NCBI RefSeq assembly: GCF_000204055.1
Contig: NW_006768776.1
Span: 1,243,606 to 1,307,605, forward strand
Length of the DNA stretch: 64,000 nucleotides
Direction: 5' to 3'
Source: Melampsora larici-populina 98AG31
Lineage: Eukaryota > Basidiomycota > Pucciniomycetes > Pucciniales > Melampsoraceae
Position numbers and translations under genes: made by a program. Under the pieces are notes generated by a model. The model was not told the origin of the DNA. It searched no databases and saw nothing but the letters and a program-made list of their open reading frames with translations. Positions 12,489 through 23,280 of this stretch are shown here, one piece after another (positions within the stretch are counted from its first letter, which is position 1; every line of letters starts with the position of its first letter).

Positions 12489-12828
12489 GGTGTTTGATTC
12501 GAATAGTTGTCTGAGGATGAAATCAATCGGCAATGAAAGCAAGAGCAAGTGATAAACAAGGACTCAGTATGATGTTGTTAAACTCTCAGAAGCAACCTCA
12601 AAAATCTCAACGAAGAAAGAAAATTGACCTCAGAAGTGGTGAAAGGTAAGATTATTAAGAGATCGGGGTGATATCAGAAGTGCGACGGGGTGAAGAAGTG
12701 GCAGTGATGAAACCAAAGGGCAACTGAAGCCTGGTCTTTTATAGAGATACATACTCTGGTGATTATGATATACTCGTCAAACCAGGATCTCACTCTCACA
12801 TGTGCTGTGCTGCGTGCATCATCATTTA
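12489..12828. other. 5' leader and proximal promoter of the secreted-protein gene
   Basis: This stretch has no gene. It is conserved with 36,028-36,323 upstream of the paralogue, including a TATA-like element. It ends abruptly at the TTA target duplication (12826-12828) of the PIF/Harbinger element. Confidence 0.6.
12736..12743 (-). promoter_or_regulatory. TATA-box-like element of secreted-protein gene 1
   Basis: TATAAAAG on the minus strand, about 250 nt upstream of the ATG at 12488. The same motif in the same context lies about 260 nt upstream of the paralogue. Conservation between the copies supports it as a core promoter; no transcript evidence is available. Confidence 0.5.
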
Positions 12829-13002
12829 GAGCATCTCCACCGGGCCGTGTAAAACAACCAATACAGGGTGTATCCACGTTGTGTGGGAAAAGATACGAGC
12901 CACCGCACCGCGTAAAGAGGCTGTATGGGTTACGCAACGTCCAAATCTTGGCCGGGATAGTATAAATTTGTTCGTTGCACAAACACCCAAACATCACCGC
13001 AA

Positions 13003-13407
13003 ATGGAAGACCCGTACGACCTTTCTGTCACTTTGGTAAAGTTAGATCATACTATCTTTGGTTCACCGCACCGATATCACTCGATCGACTTCCTCTTCAC
13101 ACATCCTGGTGTTTCCCGATCACAATCAATCAACTTTCGACAACTTTCGATCCAGTTTGACTCTGTGTTAATGATTGTGCAAGGTAACCAATGCTTTGAA
13201 GGACTGATGCACATACCTCATGTGATCCAAAAGCATAGGATATGCTCTCTTTTGGGTGTGGATGCTCTTCAGTGCACGGGTATTCAGCTTTTTTGGCAAA
13301 ACTTGTTCGATTTCGCCCAACCAATCACTCATTATACCTACCTCCACCTCATCAATGTCACTATTTGGTACATAGGTTCGTGTTTTCTGCTTTCCTCCTG
13401 TCTATAA
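13003..13407 (+). CDS. Possible extra reading frame at the left end of PIF/Harbinger copy 1
   Basis: An ATG frame of 134 codons (MEDPYDLSVTL...) starts about 45 nt after a TATAAAT-like sequence at 12960. I see no domain, and its second half looks like poorly constrained sequence. It may instead be 5' leader of ORF1, whose ATG is at 13616. Confidence 0.2.
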   Translation: MEDPYDLSVTLVKLDHTIFGSPHRYHSIDFLFTHPGVSRSQSINFRQLSIQFDSVLMIVQGNQCFEGLMHIPHVIQKHRICSLLGVDALQCTGIQLFWQNLFDFAQPITHYTYLHLINVTIWYIGSCFLLSSCL

Positions 13408-13615
13408 AACATGAGGTTCAATTGTATTCGCCCTTCCTCACCTTCCTTTCATTCCTTCCATTCCATTCATATTTACCAAATTCTTATTGTCTCTGTCAAT
13501 ATCTTTAGCGCTTGATTCCTTCTACGACAATCCTTCCACACTATATCCTTGCTATTTCAACTCTTGGCCGCCTATTTACCTTGCTACTTACTTTCTTATA
13601 ACGTCTCTCTTGAAG

Positions 13616-15025
13616 ATGTCGATGTGGTGGAAACACGGCAACTGGGAAGTCAATCATGCGTCTGAGTGTAAGTCTTCATCTTGATCATATTTATGTGGTC
13701 TTTATCGCTGATGTTGTTTCTCTATTAGTTATCGACCATCATCAACAGGAACCGGTTCAGCCAAACCCTGCCGCAATGGGACCTCCAAAGCGTCCTCCTT
13801 TCCATGAAGAAGGTATGTAACTTAACTTATTCTGTTTTTGTTGTCGCCGCCTTGACCAACTTTAATCAACACTTTCCTCGCTTTCCATGGCCTGTGATTG
13901 ATAATAGGTCCTCACCCTTATTTGTACTCGCCACCACGCACTCCTCAGGCTCAATGTAATACCCCATCTCAATGGTATCCCTCTAACGCATCAACTCAAC
14001 CTGCCCAACCACCTCCAGCCCAACCGCCTTTGTCTCTTGCGTCATCGACACATTCTGTTTCATCCACGACTCCTTCTTTAGCTTCTTCTCAATCTCAACG
14101 TTCTAGCACCAAGCGTAAAGCTCCTGCCCGAAAAACCAAAGCTCCTACCAATTCTCAATCTACAAACCAAATTGCTCTTACCCCAGGCCTTGATGACGAT
14201 ACCTCCGGTGGCCGCGGCAGTTCCTACCACCCAGACGAAGATCTCCAGCTTTGCCGCTCATGGTTGAATATTTCTCAAGATAGCTTGGTAGGCAATGGTC
14301 AAACTTACAGCTCATTGTGGAAGCGAATCGCTGCCGACTTCAAACACTGGCGGCTACTTGAACCCGCCATCATCAAGGATCCTACCCTTTTTGTTGAAAG
14401 ATCTGAAGAGTCTCTAGGTGGTCGATGGCGTGCAATCAATAAAGCTGTCAACAAATTTGTTGGCTATCTCTCCAAGACAAGGAATTTTCACGGCAGTGGC
14501 AAATCAGCTGACGATATCAATGCCGATGCCCATCAGATGTACTTCGAACGTGAGCGTAGTGTATTCAAGCTGGTGCGATGTCATGGTATCTTATCAAGTG
14601 CCCCTAAGTGGACCGATTACAACGTTGACCTCGCCAGACGTAGTAATCCTAAACCTTCAGCTTCTTCATCTGCCATCTCCATCCGATCAACCCCTGCTCC
14701 AACCGACAACTCGGACATTGAGGTAATCTCATCTGAATTTCATGATCGTCCTATGGGAAATAAATTAGCAAAGAAATCAAGGACTCAAGATGTGATTTTG
14801 TCTCAGATGGCTGATAATGTCAAGGTTATGGCAGAGGCTACTACAGCTATTGCCTCGCACTCTAGAGTTCAGAGTGAGGCAGTAGACTTTCTTACCGATG
14901 ATTTAGTGCTCAAAACCAATACTGACTCGATGCAAGGTGAAGTTAAGATGTTTTATGAATTGAGGAAGAAAGAAATTGTAAAGAAGCGTATGGCTTTGAT
15001 GAAGACCACTGCAGCGATAGAATAG
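13616..15025 (+). CDS. PIF/Harbinger ORF1, Myb/SANT-like DNA-binding protein
   Basis: Three exons, 13616-13667, 13729-13812 and 13908-15025, with GT-AG introns of 61 and 95 nt and matching phases, encode 417 residues with no stop. The N-terminal third is rich in Pro, Ser and Gln. A Myb/SANT-like segment follows (HPDEDLQLCRSWLNISQD, then SSLWKRIAADF), then GGRWRAINKAVNKF and SAPKWTDYN, resembling the NAM-associated/Myb-like ORF1 family of Harbinger elements. By family, ORF1 binds DNA and helps bring the transposase to the nucleus and the element ends. It is intact although the transposase is broken, so it could in principle act in trans. It is clearly related to the ORF1 at 56849. Confidence 0.82.
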
Positions 15026-15283
15026 TGTTTTTTACATTTTTTCCTTTATACTTTTTCTTCCTGTTGTTTGTACCTCTTCTCGTCTTGTCTGATTGTTTTG
15101 AGTATTGAGACCGACTGTCTGTTTAACACCAAAAAAATTACATTTCTTTGTAACTAATGTACTATCTTTGCATGTGAATAATTGAACAAACTGTTTAACT
15201 TTAACCATCTGAGCCTCAAGTTAATTCTCTTTACAACCAAGATCAAAGCAAGTAACACGAAAAAGAAAACAACTAATGAAAAG

Positions 15284-16744
15284 TTATGCCGGAGCTGCCC
15301 CACGTAAATTCCAGAGATGCTCGATCAGGTCATTCTGAAGTTGAAAGTGAGTTTGATGATTCTCCATTTGACATTGAACATTCAGATATCGCTGATAAGG
15401 TGTCATATCATTGTGTGGATGTAGAACTTCCGCGATCGGAACTAAAGGGATGACCTTGCGAAGGCCTCCATCTCTCTCGTCCTCTACTACCATGTTATTA
15501 AGTATTACACATGCTAGCATTATTGATTTCAATTTTTTTGCGCTCCACAAACGGGCGGGTCCAGCTACAATTGCAAACCGTCCTTGAAGAATTCCAAAAG
15601 AACATTCAAAGTCCTTGCGAATCTCTTCTTGCTTTTGTGCAAAATACTTCAATCAACAAACAAATAATTAGTATCGTAACCAGAATTACTTTGTGAAGAA
15701 ACCAAGTGAACATACAATTTTCTTCAGTTCTTGTGGCCTTGCAATCGATTGAACTATAGTTGCCCATTTAGGATAAATGCCGTCTGCAAGGTAGTATCCC
15801 TTGTCATATTGATGACCATTGATTTCAAAATTACACTCCGGCGCCTCACCTCGGCAAAGACGTTCGAATAATGGAGAATGATTGAGTACGTTCAGATCGT
15901 TGAGAGTTCCAGGAATTCCAAAAAAAGCATGCCAGATCCAACGGTCCTTAGAAGCCACTGCTTCCAAAACTATAGTGGGACCTTCTTCTTTGCCTTTGAA
16001 TTGCCCACTATGCGCTTTTGGGCAATTTTTCCAACGCCAATGCATACAATCAAGTGATCCCAACATTCCAGGGAAACCACGCTCAGCGTTCTCCTGAAGA
16101 AGTCTTGCGGTGTCTTCCCGGTTTGGCTCTCAGAGATATTCTTTTCCAAAACAAGAGACAACCGCCTCACAAAATCGTAACATACTCTCGATAGAAGTTG
16201 ACTCTGCCAGACGTAGATTTTCGTCGTTCATGTCGCCGGGGGTTCCGTAGGCAAGCATCCTTATTGCTGCCGTGCATTTTTGTAGAGGTGAGAGTCCGAG
16301 CCTACGACAGGCATCTTGTTTTTGCACAAAATACTGGTCCTCTTGAGTTACTCCTTCAACAACTCGCATAAATAAATTCCGACCCATGCGAAATCAACGA
16401 CGAAACAGTTCCTCATGATAACGAGGGTTATCAGAGAAGTAATCATTGTAAAGTTCTATGTGAGCTTCCTCCCGATTTCTTAATATGTTCGGGCGTTTGC
16501 CCTTCTTGGAGCCACCACCTCGGCGCTTTTGATTACCACCCGATGTGATGAGGTGACGAGCAACGTCCGTAGTAACTTGAGCTGCATTCATGATTACACG
16601 TAATCGATCGTTGGTTTGTCCACACATAGTCAAGAGGTTGTTCAACGATAAAGGGTGTTGATCAGGTGGCTCAGCCATCTTATGATGATAATGGACCAAA
16701 AATCTAATCAAAGCGGTTTTGATCAAATTGCATTTCTTCATCAC
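15284..16744 (-). pseudogene. PIF/Harbinger transposase (DDE_Tnp_4 type) with two in-frame TGA codons
   Basis: Exons 16744-15716 and 15646-15284, joined across a 69-nt GTATGT...GAAG intron, keep a single frame of about 460 codons. The catalytic pattern is visible: first Asp in MLGSLDCMHWRWKNCPKA, second Asp in GTLNDLNVL, Glu in ILNNMVVEDE. The frame is broken by TGA at 16394-16396 (FRR-stop-FRM) and at 16130-16132 (EYL-stop-EPN). In related transposases both positions are arginine, so both look like CGA to TGA changes. Initiation at the Met two codons after the first stop is also conceivable. The strand is opposite to ORF1, as expected for this superfamily. Confidence 0.85.
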
Positions 16745-16972
16745 AATCCGATCATATCACCCATCAGGGTGAAGATCACCTATCACCCTGATGTCATAGC
16801 CGGATGAATATGACACAGGAATATCTCTCGCGTGGCTCAATCGGTAATTGGTCGTTTTCACTTACACGGCCGCGGTTTTGTCAAACACCGCGTAAAATGT
16901 TTGTACAGGTCAAGACCTGTCGAACTGTCATTGTATAGACGGTGTTTATTCACGCCGTGGGTGGAGATGCTC

Positions 16973-17425
16973 TTATAGAACACAAAGAATTGTACGTCAA
17001 GATCTTGCAGGTGAGCTTTCTCTCACCGATGCCTTCTATGGATGTACTCCCCCAGAAATTCACTTGAAATGTCAACTCAGATGAGGATGATCGAGTTTCA
17101 TAACTTCCGGACAGTAGCTGTATCAGTCTTCACGCAAGACAACGTGAAACGACCGTGATTTTTTATCGCGATTTTTGTTGGATCAATCATTGCAAGGCGG
17201 CCATACATGACTTCTGACATGCAATTTGGAAATCGTTCTCTGGGAGAAGAAGCGCACACGTACTAAGTGAGCCCTGGCGTTAATTATGTATCCCCAAGAC
17301 TTACTAGAGTGACGCACCGATAAGCTGATGGTGGACGTTTGTGCGAAATATGAATTGACTCTTTGGATCGCGAGTTTCCAGGATTTGAAAACCGGAGTTC
17401 TTCTATTTTAATCATTGCCCATTCC
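16973..17425. other. Right flank of the Harbinger insertion; distal promoter block of the duplication
   Basis: No gene. Through about 17,265 it matches the upstream region of the paralogous secreted-protein gene at 36.78-37.07 kb. The remainder holds nothing I can name up to the hAT-type MITE. Confidence 0.5.
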
Positions 17426-17865
17426 AGGACCCCGGAAAGCTCCTGGAGAACCATCCGTCCTGGAGGGGTTTTCGGATACCAGTGTTTTGTGAAGTCATGT
17501 AACACAGTACCAGATTTGTGACAGGTGCAAAAGATGCGCCTCAACAAGGGCTATCAGATGGTACACATGTCTGACTCTGAACATGACTGGTGGCTTCGGA
17601 AATGTGTGATTTGTAACTTTTGCCCCCCCAGGCCGGCAAAAATCCATACCGGGTCAGGCCAGGTACTTACATACAGATATCTCGGTAATTACACGTGGTA
17701 CATAAGCAAAAGTATATGTAATTGAGAGCCCTGATTAAGGCGGTTCTCCTGCCACCAAGAGATCCATGTTAAACCATGTCTCCTCGATGCAAATGGTGAA
17801 AGTGTGAGGGTCGGGGCCGGAATGGATCCAGGACGGATTGTTCTCCAGAAGCTTTCCGGGGTCCT
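17426..17865. mobile_element. hAT-type MITE, family copy A (440 bp, 8-bp TSD)
   Basis: It begins AGGACCCCGGAAAGCTCC at 17426 and ends with the complementary repeat at 17865. The 8-bp direct repeat cccattcc flanks both sides (17418-17425 and 17866-17873), diagnostic of hAT-like integration. No coding capacity is seen. Copies B (37245) and C (23658) share the same ends. Confidence 0.85.
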
Positions 17866-18012
17866 CCCATTCCCCATCCCCTAATTTGGGGAAGGGGATC
17901 ACTCCCCGTCCCCTAGCTTGGGGAGGGGGGACGATTTGGGTATTTTCAGGGATTAGCATATTTTCACAAATAAAAAAACAAACAATCAGACCACAAAAGA
18001 CAGAGAATTTGA
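17866..18012. other. Spacer with short GC-rich inverted repeats
   Basis: It contains cccc(a/g)tccccta-type repeats (tttggggaagggg and cttggggagggg). No gene is seen. It separates the MITE from the Tc1-like element. Confidence 0.4.
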
Positions 18013-18568
18013 AAAAAGATGACCCGAGGTATCTGAACTGATCACATCCATCTTTCAAATGAAGGTTGTGATCAGGTGATGACAGCATTTTTTTGTCTCA
18101 AAAACTCTTCTGAAACTATCAAAAACAATTGATAGTTTCATCTGACAGTGAATTTCTTTCTCTCAAAAAAAAAACTCAAGTGCCAAAATCAATCAATAGT
18201 TTCATCAATCGATTTGTTCAGCTTTTATGAGACAAAACAGGCATTTGATTACATCGTGTGACATGAGCAACATGATGAATAAATCACAACTTAAGGAAAA
18301 CACAATCCAAGTAGTGATGTACAAAACAAATCAGGCCTTTCATTCCATTGTGTGACAATGAGCATAAAGAAAAGCAACATAAGTTTAAAATCATATTCAA
18401 AACAATAATAAATCAGGCCTTTCATTCCATCGAGTGATAAGGGGCATAATGAAAAGGATCATAAGTTGGAAATTTTGGAGTACATATTCAAAAGAGTTAT
18501 CAGACATGTATATCTTGAGACATGCAATAACCAGAGTGATGGTATAGTTTCTTGGTTACAGTAGCATC
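18013..18568 (+). repeat. Left terminal inverted repeat of the Tc1-like element
   Basis: 556 bp, pairing with 20105-20660 in reverse complement. It includes the transposase stop codon region (18500-18568). Confidence 0.8.
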
Positions 18569-19625
18569 AAAGGTTGCCACAGCTGCCTTACGGATTGGTT
18601 CCTTAGGGTTTCTGGTGTGAGACAACATTTGCGACCTACGAAGGCGATATTTCAGAACATTGAATCCTAATTCAATAGGATTCAACTTGGGACAGTAAGC
18701 TGGTAGATATTGAAGGAGAACACCTATGAAACAGTTTGTTAGTGAAAGTTATACAGAGATAGAAAAGAAAACAAAACACTAACCTCTTCTGTCACATAGC
18801 TCATGAATGCAGCCACCGTGATGGATCGATGTGTTATCCAGGACAAGGATATGGGAGCTGGGTATTGTTTCATCCGCGGAAGCTGACACATTGAGAGGTT
18901 AGTCCAGCGTTTTATGTAGCACAAGGAGGTGAGTTATGAGCGGCTTACCAAATTGTACTCAAGAAATTGTTCAAAACATTTCCTTTTGACAGAGCCCTCT
19001 ACCACAGATAGAGCCAGTATTCCGGGGTAACTAATTGCCGGGAGAAGGGAGAAGCAACTCCGAAAGATTTTGGGAACACTACAACTTGTTTGCGTGCTGA
19101 TTTTTGCTCGCTGTGTCGCACTCGTAGGAGATCACCTCCACAGATTGCACTTTTGTCTTTCCAGATCAAATCTCAGAATCATATCAAAGTAGAAAAAAAA
19201 GAGAATGAATGAATGTAGACATTGAGATAGATTGGTAATCTACCCACCAGTAAATACCATAAAATGAGCCGGATTGTTCATGTTATCTTGCATCCATTGG
19301 AGTTTAGCCCAGATGTTCTTCCGCACGTTGTTCATGGCAGCTTTCTTCAAACTAATAAGTAGGCGAGATTGCGGCTCGAGTTGAATTGTACTTTTTGAGG
19401 ACATCTTTCCGTGTGCATTATAAAGTTTTTCCCGCACCTTGTCCAAGAAAAGTGAAGGATGTTTGTCAATGATGCCTTCCATGAATTGTCGATCGATGTT
19501 GTTCAACACTCGGCGTTGACCCCTTTGCTGATAGAGATCAGGATCATGTATGACGGCTCAAGTTTGCCGGTAAAGATCCATCCATTGCCAAAATGACCGT
19601 TCAGAGATAGGCTTTTTGAGCCGTT
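18500..19625 (-). pseudogene. Tc1-like DDE_3-family transposase, degraded
   Basis: Minus-strand fragments line up with fungal Tc1-like transposases in order: PISERSFWQWMDLYRQ (about 19,620), RQFMEGIIDKHPSLFLDKV and SLKKAAMNNVRKNIWAKLQW (to about 19,250), KSAICGGDLLR (first catalytic Asp region, about 19,150), SYPGILALSVVEGSVK, then HILVLDNTSIHHGG (second Asp, about 18,830) and LNPIELGFNVLKYRLRR (final acidic residue, about 18,660), ending at the stop 18500. Breaks seen: TGA at 19558-19560 where relatives have arginine, a frame change between the first catalytic region and SYPGILAL, and Lys where DESA-type motifs have Glu. Introns separate the pieces near 18,730-18,780 and 19,150-19,250. Confidence 0.78.
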
Positions 19626-19835
19626 GTCAAATGATTGACTTTGGAAGTCCACGTAGTCGCCAAATCACCGCCAGGACCTTGATGTCCGCCAAATAGTAAC
19701 GATACGGCATGAGAAGAGAAACGGCAGAGAATCGAAGGAAGAATCAATGTGACGGTGGACAAGGAGGGGGTTGAGTCAAGTTTGTCCAGGTTGGAGAAAC
19801 TGGGAACCTGTAATTTTCCGGTTTCCGGGACCGGA

Positions 19836-19929
19836 GTTTGATTTGGGTCAGCTGCGCAGCAGACTGCGGCCAAATTTGGCCTCACTTCTCTTCTCTTGTG
19901 CGGTTGACCCGGTCATCCTTTTTAGCAAA
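19836..19929 (-). repeat. 94-bp block shared with 22638-22731 (copy 1)
   Basis: The block starting gtttgatttgggtcagctg and ending in catcctttttagcaaa is nearly identical at 19836-19929 and 22638-22731. Each copy lies a short distance upstream of a minus-strand gene start (the Tc1-like transposase here, the unassigned pseudogene there). This suggests a common promoter or leader and not random repetition. Confidence 0.7.
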
Positions 19930-20104
19930 ACAAGACTTAGTTATGTTGTAGAAACGAACTGAAACAAGAAGTTTGAATGTTGAATTTCCAATGGCATATC
20001 TGGATTGCCATTAATGTCAGGAGTCCAACAGTATCCTTGGCTCCCAAATTCAGTGAGTTTTGTGGCTCGGCCTCAAGTTGGCAGAGTAATACTCGCTGGT
20101 CCGA

Positions 20105-20660
20105 GATGCTACTGTAACCAAGAAACTATACCATCACTCTGGTTATTGCATGTCTCAAGATATACATGTCTGATAACTCTTTTGAATATGTACTCCAAAA
20201 TTTCCAACTTATGATCCTTTTCATTATGCCCCTTATCACTCGATGGAATGAAAGGCCTGATTTATTATTGTTTTGAATATGATTTTAAACTTATGTTGCT
20301 TTTCTTTATGCTCATTGTCACACAATGGAATGAAAGGCCTGATTTGTTTTGTACATCGCTACTTGGATTGTGTTTTCCTTAAGTTGTGATTTATTCATCA
20401 TGTTGCTCATGTCACACGATGTAATCAAATGCCTGTTTTGTCTCATAAAAGCTGAACAAATCGATTGATGAAACTATTGATTGATTTTGGCACTTGAGTT
20501 TTTTTTTTGAGAGAAAGAAATTCACTGTCAGATGAAACTATCAATTGTTTTTGATAGTTTCAGAAGAGTTTTTGAGACAAAAAAATGCTGTCATCACCTG
20601 ATCACAACCTTCATTTGAAAGATGGATGTGATCAGTTCAGATACCTCGGGTCATCTTTTT
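20105..20660 (-). repeat. Right terminal inverted repeat of the Tc1-like element
   Basis: 556 bp, reverse complement of 18013-18568. Confidence 0.8.
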
Positions 20661-20883
20661 GAGTTTCTCTTTGAGTTTCTGATCTCGAAACTGTTGTGCT
20701 AATCAACAAGTGTTGTCCACATAAATAAAGATTTGATTTCTCAACTGCTGAGGACATGTATTTGTAGTTACAACTATGTTTTGATATCGGACAATAGAAA
20801 AAATTAAGGGAAAACTGTAACCGCGTAAGAGCAAGTGAATGCAAAACAAGTTTGATGCTGATATGATATTGAAATGGAGGAGA

Positions 20884-22508
20884 TCATCTGCCCAATTGAT
20901 TTGCTTTTCTATCTTGGATGCAACACTTTTTGTATTTTCGAGCATTTCTGTAGAGGGTATTGATGGCAATCTTGTTGAGCCCTTTCACAGCAAGGTCTTC
21001 AGCAGGCAGGTCTTTGTTGTTGATGTGTCTGAAATCGCTCACTCCCGCGTCTCTGAAAAGCTGCCTGGTAGAAGTATGTAAGTCGGGAGGCAAGGAACAG
21101 TAGTCTAGGAACCCGTCGATGCCATCTGGTCCAGAAGGGTTGTAAACAATGGGAGGGGACAATGAGGGCAGAGCAAAGGTGTTTGCTTGTTCAGTTTAGT
21201 TACAAGGTTCTGGCTCAGGGCAATTAGGATCATGAGCAGCTGAGGTTGACTTTTGGGGAGACCGAATGGCGTTGACAACGCCAACAAACAGACTTGTGAT
21301 TGATGCCGCATTGAAGGGTTGTCCAATCCAAGCAGGGTTGTCATTAGAACCTTTCTTCTTTTTTTTGATCAAGTCATATTTCGTATGAGCGGGGGGATGA
21401 TGAAAATCTACCTCGTCATTATTCTGAAAAATACAGACATTAGTTTCTGTGAACCAAAGACAGTGATCACACAAAGAAAGAACTCACTCAGTGTTTGGCC
21501 CACTCCTGGGCTTTGTCTGCGGTCAGCGCAAAATATCAAGTTGAATCTGTTGGATCAATGATTGGGGCATAGTCGTCATTGTAATTAACATCTAGCTTGT
21601 GTTCTTTCACCAGTTTGGCTGCCCAAGCATTTTCCGGAGACATAGCCTTCTCAGAGGTTATGGTTGAATCCAAATCATAATAGCCCTCTTTGGCCTGATG
21701 GTTCAAAGATTATCAGGTACATACCATGTTGTTTCACAAGGTATTTTCACTTACAATTTCGGACCCGAAGTCATTGGAGCCAGAACCATGGTCTTCCTTC
21801 TTCTTAGGCGGCTTTTGTTTTCGTTTTTCAGCTAATTTTTTCTCCGCCAACACTGTGGTGACTTCAACTTGGGCTGCCTGGAAAGGGAGGTGAAATCAGC
21901 TTGTGTATTGAGATGAGATCAAAGACATCACTGACTTGTTTGAGCTGTTCCTTGACTTTGTTTGGATGAAGTGCTACATAGACAATTCCGGCTTCTTTTT
22001 TGGAATAGTGGCCACGCGCATCTTCAACCCAGGTCTGAACGTTGTCGGCCGTTAACAATTTGCAAGTCGTGTTTGTTCCTTTGGGAAAGGTTTGAGTTTT
22101 GTTAATGTAGGCGGTCCACTTTCCGGCATCCTTGACAATGAATTTCTTGATCAACACCTTCATAGATTTTCCTGTATTGTTGTTGATTGCCGCTTCAGCG
22201 CATGCAGCCTTCAGTTTGTCCAAGTCAAACTGAGTTGAGGTCCAGCTAACTGGACAACGTGTGCCCTTATAAAGTGCAAAGCTCAACTTTTGCTCCTTGT
22301 CGGGTACAAAGAATTCACAATCAAGGTAAAAAAACAAAGTCTTGCCTTTTGTCTTTGTTGGCTTTGTGTGGTCCTGTTTCAGCTGATGTAGGCGATGTCT
22401 GTGAAATAAGAGTGTTATCAAAATCAAAAGTGACAGCCCGTTAATGGAAGATGCTGAAACAAAAGGATGAAGATATTCAAGCTTACCTGAAGCGGATCCA
22501 AAGACCAA
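20884..22508 (-). pseudogene. Broken multi-exon gene of unknown function with a SAM-like C-terminus
   Basis: Minus-strand exons are coherent: about 22508-21936 (ends at a GTCAGT donor), 21877-21755, 21694 to about 21480, then 21423 to about 20884, with short GT-AG introns (58-60 nt for the first two). The first exon holds a basic/charged region (LFFYLDCEFFVPDKEQKLSF, ARGHYSKKEAGIVYVALHP). The second is Lys-rich (KKLAEKRKQKPPKKKEDHG). The last carries GIDGFLDYCSLPPDLHTS and GVSDFRHINNKDLPAEDLA, resembling a SAM-type helical fold. TGA at 21536-21538, another at the third exon end, and TAA near 21196 interrupt the frame. I do not recognise the family. Its 94-bp upstream block is shared with the Tc1-like element, hinting at mobile origin. 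Confidence 0.5.
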
Positions 22509-23257
22509 TCCAGAAAGATTGGGTTCATGTGTGAACCCATTAAGATCAATTTAGTTTTAGAAAAGTTTGATAATCACAATAATGTACTGTTGTGGTACAG
22601 TGTGGTATCCTGCAATTTTTTTTCCAGGCTGCACCGGGTTTGATTTGGGTCAGCTGCGCAGCAGACTGCGGCCAAATTTGGCCTCACTTCTCTTCTCTTG
22701 TGCGGTCGACCTGGTCATCCTTTTTAGCAAAGGTAGTGATTTATCCAACCGTGTGATACCGAGCTTGATCAGATCAATCCTTTTGGGACTCATGTTTCAC
22801 ACGACTATGTATTGGTCTTCAAGTGGTATCCCACATCTAAACGTCTGTAGACCTACCTCAAAGCATGCAACACTTCCTTTCCCATCTTACCCAGCAATTG
22901 GATGTTTGCACAAAATGGCAAAGTAACATATAATCACATAACAAATGAAGTATGAAGTGGCACTAAGTCCATACCCTGACCATAAAGGCACAAGGAAGCT
23001 AAACAACCAATTTATAACACCACCTTGAAGAACACAACAGATTTATTCTTATGTGCGCACGACTGGAGTGCACAGACAAGCAAAGCCATAGCCATTCTAT
23101 TTGCCACATTGTGCATGGCAATGAGGGAGGCAAATAGAAACCACCCAGTGGAACACATGAATGGCAATTTTAATTTCAAAAAAATATTGCCAAAAAATGT
23201 ATTCACCATCTTGTCCTTTTTTGCCAAAATGAATCTCATTGTTCAATTTACACTTCT
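22509..23257. other. Spacer with the second copy of the 94-bp block
   Basis: No gene is recognised. The block 22638-22731 is the only identified feature, and the rest is AT-rich sequence before the KDZ relic. Confidence 0.5.
22638..22731 (-). repeat. 94-bp block shared with 19836-19929 (copy 2)
   Basis: Near-identical direct copy, lying about 130 bp upstream of the minus-strand unassigned pseudogene. See the entry at 19836. Confidence 0.7.
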
Positions 23258-23280
23258 TTGTCACACAAAATTGCTAACAC

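Larger units (their letters stand above)
12829..16972. mobile_element. PIF/Harbinger DNA transposon, copy 1 (4,144 bp, TSD TTA)
   Basis: Left end GAGCATCTCCACC at 12829 and its reverse complement ending at 16972 are flanked by TTA at 12826-12828 and TTA at 16973-16975, the 3-bp duplication typical of PIF/Harbinger. Inside are the two expected genes in convergent orientation: a Myb/SANT-like ORF1 on plus (13616-15025) and a DDE_Tnp_4-type transposase on minus (16744-15284). The paralogous duplication at 36.7-37.0 kb lacks it, so it inserted after the duplication. Two in-frame stops in the transposase suggest this copy is no longer autonomous. Confidence 0.88.
11300..17265 (+). repeat. Segmental duplication, copy 1 (contains the PIF/Harbinger insertion)
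   Basis: Sequence from about 11,300 (ctgaaaggtctagtcatga) through the secreted-protein gene and its upstream region, resuming after the transposon at 16,976 to about 17,265, matches 34,790-37,070 in the same orientation. The shared upstream block includes tttctctcacc and ctcccccagaaatt. Copy 1 is longer because of the transposon at 12829-16972. Limits are approximate because the copies have diverged. Confidence 0.75.
18013..20660. mobile_element. Tc1-like DNA transposon with 556-bp terminal inverted repeats
   Basis: Sequence 18013-18568 is nearly identical to the reverse complement of 20105-20660. Both outer ends read aaaagatgacccgaggtat inward. The 1.5 kb between them carries a decayed DDE_3-type transposase on the minus strand, whose last codons lie inside the left repeat. 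The outermost bases of the two arms remain partly similar, so the true ends may lie a few tens of bases further out and no clear TA duplication is called. Near identity of such long arms suggests recent movement or gene conversion between arms. Confidence 0.75.

Noticed and set aside
12936..13508. Several overlapping frames at the left end of Harbinger-1
   Set aside because: Only the 13003 frame was kept, at low confidence; the others lack any support and overlap the ORF1 leader.
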